A DNA stretch of 45,017 bases from Bacillota bacterium. GTDB lineage: Bacteria > Bacillota > Clostridia > Lachnospirales > Lachnospiraceae. Below are positions 42,670 to 45,017 of this stretch, piece by piece. A program made the translations under genes and the position numbers. Where the stretch lies: assembly GCA_023399455.1 (NCBI GenBank), contig JAEWPN010000143.1:1-45017 (forward strand). The letters are read 5' to 3'. Numbering within the stretch: the first letter of the stretch is position 1; the number at the start of each line of letters is the position of its first letter. The notes under the pieces were generated by a model. It saw nothing but the letters and a program-made list of their open reading frames with translations, was not told the DNA's origin and did no database searches.

Positions 42670-43377
42670 ATGCAAGTAGGAATCATGCAGCCGTACTTTT
42701 TTCCATACATAGGGTATTGGCAATTGTTAAATGCAGTGGATGAGTATATCGTATTTGATGATGTTAACTATATAAAACGTGGTTGGATTAATCGGAATAA
42801 TATATTGCTTAATGGGCAGGGAAGGTTAATTAACCTCCATATTAAAGATGCCAGCCAGAACAGATTGATAAAGGATACACAAATAGCGCAGACGGTGGAG
42901 AATAATAGAAAATTGCTGGGAACAATTACACAAAGTTACCGTTATGCACCTTATTATGAAGATGTGTATGCGCTGATAGAAAGAATATTAAATGACAAAT
43001 CTACCTGCGTATCTGATTATTTAGTGAATCAGTTAAAAGAAATATGTACTTATTTACATATCCGGACAAGAGTTGTTTTATCTTCCAATATAGAGAAAGA
43101 TAGTGCGCTTAAAGGAGAAGAAAAAATAATAGATATCTGTAAGAAGAGAAAAGCTGATAAATATATTAATGCAATTGGTGGCAAGAGTTTGTATCATCCA
43201 GAAAAATTTAAGGAACAAGGAATAGAGTTAAAATTTCTTAAGACAAGAGAGATTGAGTATAAGCAGTTTGGAGAAACGTTTACACCTAATCTATCAATAA
43301 TTGATGTAATGATGTTTAATGATGTAGATAGGACAAAAGAAATGTTGTGTGAGTTCGACTTGGAAGAGGGGACGTAA
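42670..43377 (+). CDS. WbqC-family protein
   Basis: The 235-residue protein starts MQVGIMQPYFFPYIGYWQLL, the classic WbqC start, followed by DEYIVFDDVNYIKRGWINRN (about 25-44) and a late GIELKFLKT. WbqC proteins occur in O-antigen and flagellin glycan clusters, often beside DegT-type aminotransferases, and are suspected to act on the amino sugar; the precise reaction is not firmly established to my knowledge. AGGAGAGAG is just upstream of the ATG at 42670. An earlier in-frame start at 42634 lies inside the preceding gene. Confidence 0.82.
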   Translation: MQVGIMQPYFFPYIGYWQLLNAVDEYIVFDDVNYIKRGWINRNNILLNGQGRLINLHIKDASQNRLIKDTQIAQTVENNRKLLGTITQSYRYAPYYEDVYALIERILNDKSTCVSDYLVNQLKEICTYLHIRTRVVLSSNIEKDSALKGEEKIIDICKKRKADKYINAIGGKSLYHPEKFKEQGIELKFLKTREIEYKQFGETFTPNLSIIDVMMFNDVDRTKEMLCEFDLEEGT

Positions 43378-43381
43378 ATGT

Positions 43382-44047
43382 ATGGAAAATATCCGACAAA
43401 TACCGTATTCAAGTATTGTAAAGCATTATGAAGAATGCTTTAAAGAGTATGGAGATAATAGCAAAGGGGTTGATTGGCCCAATAAACAGGACGCCTTGAA
43501 GCGATATCAGGTTATGTTAGAAGTGATGAAATTTGATACTAATTCTTTTAAAGCACCTCGACAACCATCTGTTTTGGACTTTGGCTGCGGACTTGGACAT
43601 TTGTATGAGTATATAACACAGAACGCAATAGATGTTCATTATACAGGACTAGACGCATCATCTCTATTTGCGCAAACGTGTCGTGAGAAGTTTCCGCATA
43701 TAGACTTTCTGGAGATGGATATATTAGATGGAGACGTTGTACCCGCTCATAAGTTTGATTATATCGTTATGAATGGTGTTTTGACAGAGAAGAAAGAATT
43801 ATCTTATGATGAGATGTGGACATATTCAAAGAAGTTAATTCAAAAGGTATATCAGGTCTGTAATTATGGGGTGGCATTTAATGTTATGTCTAAGGATGTA
43901 GATTGGGAAAGGGATGATCTTTTTCATTTACCGGTAAATGAACTGAGTAAGTTTCTTACACAAGAGATTACAAGGGATTTCATTATTAGATATGATTATG
44001 GATTGTACGAATATACCACCTACTTATACAAGAAGGGAAGTAAATAA
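43382..44047 (+). CDS. SAM-dependent methyltransferase
   Basis: The 221-residue protein has the class I methyltransferase motif VLDFGCGLGHLYEYI (about 64-78), then TGLDASSLF and a FDYIVMNGVL segment, which bind S-adenosylmethionine. It could methylate the amino sugar or another part of the flagellar glycan, as methylated flagellin glycans are common; the target is not visible from sequence. The ATG at 43382 matches the domain layout; GAGGGG is about 11 bases upstream. It lies five bases after the WbqC gene. Confidence 0.82.
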   Translation: MENIRQIPYSSIVKHYEECFKEYGDNSKGVDWPNKQDALKRYQVMLEVMKFDTNSFKAPRQPSVLDFGCGLGHLYEYITQNAIDVHYTGLDASSLFAQTCREKFPHIDFLEMDILDGDVVPAHKFDYIVMNGVLTEKKELSYDEMWTYSKKLIQKVYQVCNYGVAFNVMSKDVDWERDDLFHLPVNELSKFLTQEITRDFIIRYDYGLYEYTTYLYKKGSK

Positions 44048-44050
44048 TGA

Positions 44051-44710
44051 ATGAGAGAGAAAGTAATTATATGGGGAACCGGAAAAGTTGCAGAAGTAGT
44101 ATATTTTTATTTAAAGGAAGAGTATGATATTTGTGCTTTTTGTGTAGATGAAGAATATAAAGACAGGGAATATTTTTTTGATATCCCGGTTATCTGCTTT
44201 GAAAATATAGAGGAGAAATTTCCTCCGATAATATATAAAATGAGCGTTCCTATTAGCTATACCTCTATGAATAGAATAAGAACAGAGAAGTATTTACAAG
44301 CAAAAGCAAAAGGATATTCCTTTGTAACGTACATAAGCCCTAAAGCAACATATTATGGTACACCGGTAGGTGAGAATTGTATCATAATGGAAGACAATGT
44401 GATTCAGCCGTATTCTAGAATTGGTGATAATGTAATTATGTGGAGCGGTAATCATTTGGGACACCATTCGGAGATAAGGAATCACTGTTTTGTGGCTTCG
44501 CACGTGGTGATATCGGGAGCTACGACCATAGGGGAATCAACATTTATTGGTGTGAATGCTGCGATAAGAGATAATATTTCGATTGGCAAGTTCAATTTAA
44601 TAGGGGCAGGTTCCTTGATTTTAGGTGACACAGAGGATTATGCGGTATATACAGGTAAAGAGGGAACGAAGAAGATCGATAAAAAGAGTATTGACATCAA
44701 GCATATGTGA
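44051..44710 (+). CDS. NeuD/PglD-like sugar O- or N-acyltransferase
   Basis: The 219-residue protein starts with a Rossmann-like domain (VIIWGTGKVAEVVYFYLKEE) and continues as a left-handed beta-helix with hexapeptide repeats (VGENCIIMEDNVIQPYSRIG, DNVIMWSGNHLGHHSEI, ISGATTIGESTFIGVNA, IRDNISIGKFNLIGAGS). This is the PglD/NeuD-type architecture that acylates amino sugars; the HLGHHSEI segment holds the likely catalytic His. It lies four bases after the methyltransferase gene and may act after the aminotransferase. Confidence 0.85.
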   Translation: MREKVIIWGTGKVAEVVYFYLKEEYDICAFCVDEEYKDREYFFDIPVICFENIEEKFPPIIYKMSVPISYTSMNRIRTEKYLQAKAKGYSFVTYISPKATYYGTPVGENCIIMEDNVIQPYSRIGDNVIMWSGNHLGHHSEIRNHCFVASHVVISGATTIGESTFIGVNAAIRDNISIGKFNLIGAGSLILGDTEDYAVYTGKEGTKKIDKKSIDIKHM

Positions 44711-44722
44711 GGATATAGAGAA

Positions 44723-45017
44723 ATGAGTTGGATAAAAAAAGGAAGACTTTTGGAGATAGATGGTGATTCGGATTGGATGCACTCGCATGCGCAGTTACCG
44801 ATTTATTATTCTTTAGATGAAACACATGCGAGAGTATATTTTAATGTTAGAGACAAGGAGGGAAGGTCACGCCCGACGTACGCAGTTTTTGATAAAAGAA
44901 CATGGGAGAAGGTGGGTATTAATAGTGAGAAGCCCTTGTTAGAGTTGGGAGAGCCAGGTTCTTTTGATGATAGTGGTATTATGTGTTCGTCATTAGTACG
45001 TTCCGGAGATGATTTAT
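44723..45017 (+). CDS. Partial beta-propeller (GH43-like) protein
   Basis: The first 98 codons are visible: MSWIKKGRLLEIDGDSDWMH, SHAQLPIYYSLDETHARVYF and NVRDKEGRSRPTYAVFD. The HAQxP and RVYFxxRDxxGRS segments are typical of the GH43-like five-bladed beta-propeller proteins found in bacterial polysaccharide clusters. The right end is cut off by the window. GAGG precedes the ATG, 12 bases after the preceding stop. It continues the operon. Confidence 0.65.
   Translation, partial: MSWIKKGRLLEIDGDSDWMHSHAQLPIYYSLDETHARVYFNVRDKEGRSRPTYAVFDKRTWEKVGINSEKPLLELGEPGSFDDSGIMCSSLVRSGDDL

Overview
The window looks like a chromosomal segment of a motile, endospore-forming Firmicute of the Lachnospiraceae/Clostridia type. 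The evidence is the moderately AT-rich sequence, strong AGGAGG-type ribosome binding sites, dipicolinate synthase genes (dpaAB), a FlgM/FliW/CsrA/Hag-type flagellar set, a Ser/Thr/Asp-rich chemoreceptor and a GGDEF-EAL protein. The species cannot be named from sequence reading alone. I saw no tRNA, rRNA, CRISPR array, insertion sequence or phage gene.

Region 1 (1-8.1 kb) is a sugar-uptake and ketohexose operon. A divergent LacI-type regulator, cut by the left edge, faces a promoter with a perfect 14-bp operator. The operon encodes a D-tagatose/D-psicose 3-epimerase family enzyme, a PfkB kinase, a GatZ/KbaZ-type protein, a ribose-type ABC transporter (ATPase, permease, lipoprotein) and a GatY/KbaY/Fba-type class II aldolase. 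The combination fits entry of a ketohexose such as D-sorbose through D-tagatose and its phosphates; this is inference.

Region 2 (8.1-14.5 kb) holds signalling and motility genes: a periplasmic-binding/GGDEF/EAL protein behind a small leader ORF, a methyl-accepting chemotaxis protein, and on the minus strand an intact motB beside a decayed motA. The motA remnant lacks the first two membrane helices, carries a compensating frameshift pair and has lost about 34 internal codons. Region 3 (14.5-17.9 kb) has asnB and dpaAB.

Region 4 (17.9-30.1 kb) is the late flagellar cluster: flgM-flgN-flgK-flgK-flgL-fliW-csrA, an antisense GT11 fucosyltransferase-like gene, flaG-fliD-fliS-(fliT-like), and flagellin. 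Matches to the sigma-28 promoter pattern (TAAA-N15-NCCGATAY) precede flgM, flaG and flagellin.

Region 5 (30.1-45 kb) is a probable flagellin glycosylation island: two DUF3880/CgeB-like glycosyltransferases, several other transferases, tandem IspD/TarI-like cytidylyltransferases, a CDP-glycerol phosphotransferase-like protein, and a sugar module of aminotransferase, WbqC-like protein, methyltransferase and acyltransferase, with a beta-propeller protein cut by the right edge. The cytidylyltransferase operon and the phosphotransferase operon each start with a copy of the same sigma-28 promoter and leader.

The most notable observation is regulatory. Flagellin has two adjacent hairpins (6-bp stem, 6-nt loop with ANGGAN), the second holding the ribosome binding site. 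flaG has a similar hairpin over its ribosome binding site. Both glycan-operon leaders carry a CANGGANG CsrA-type motif. Since fliW and csrA are encoded here, I propose that sigma-28 and CsrA/FliW jointly tie flagellin synthesis to a CDP-activated, phosphodiester-type flagellin modification pathway.
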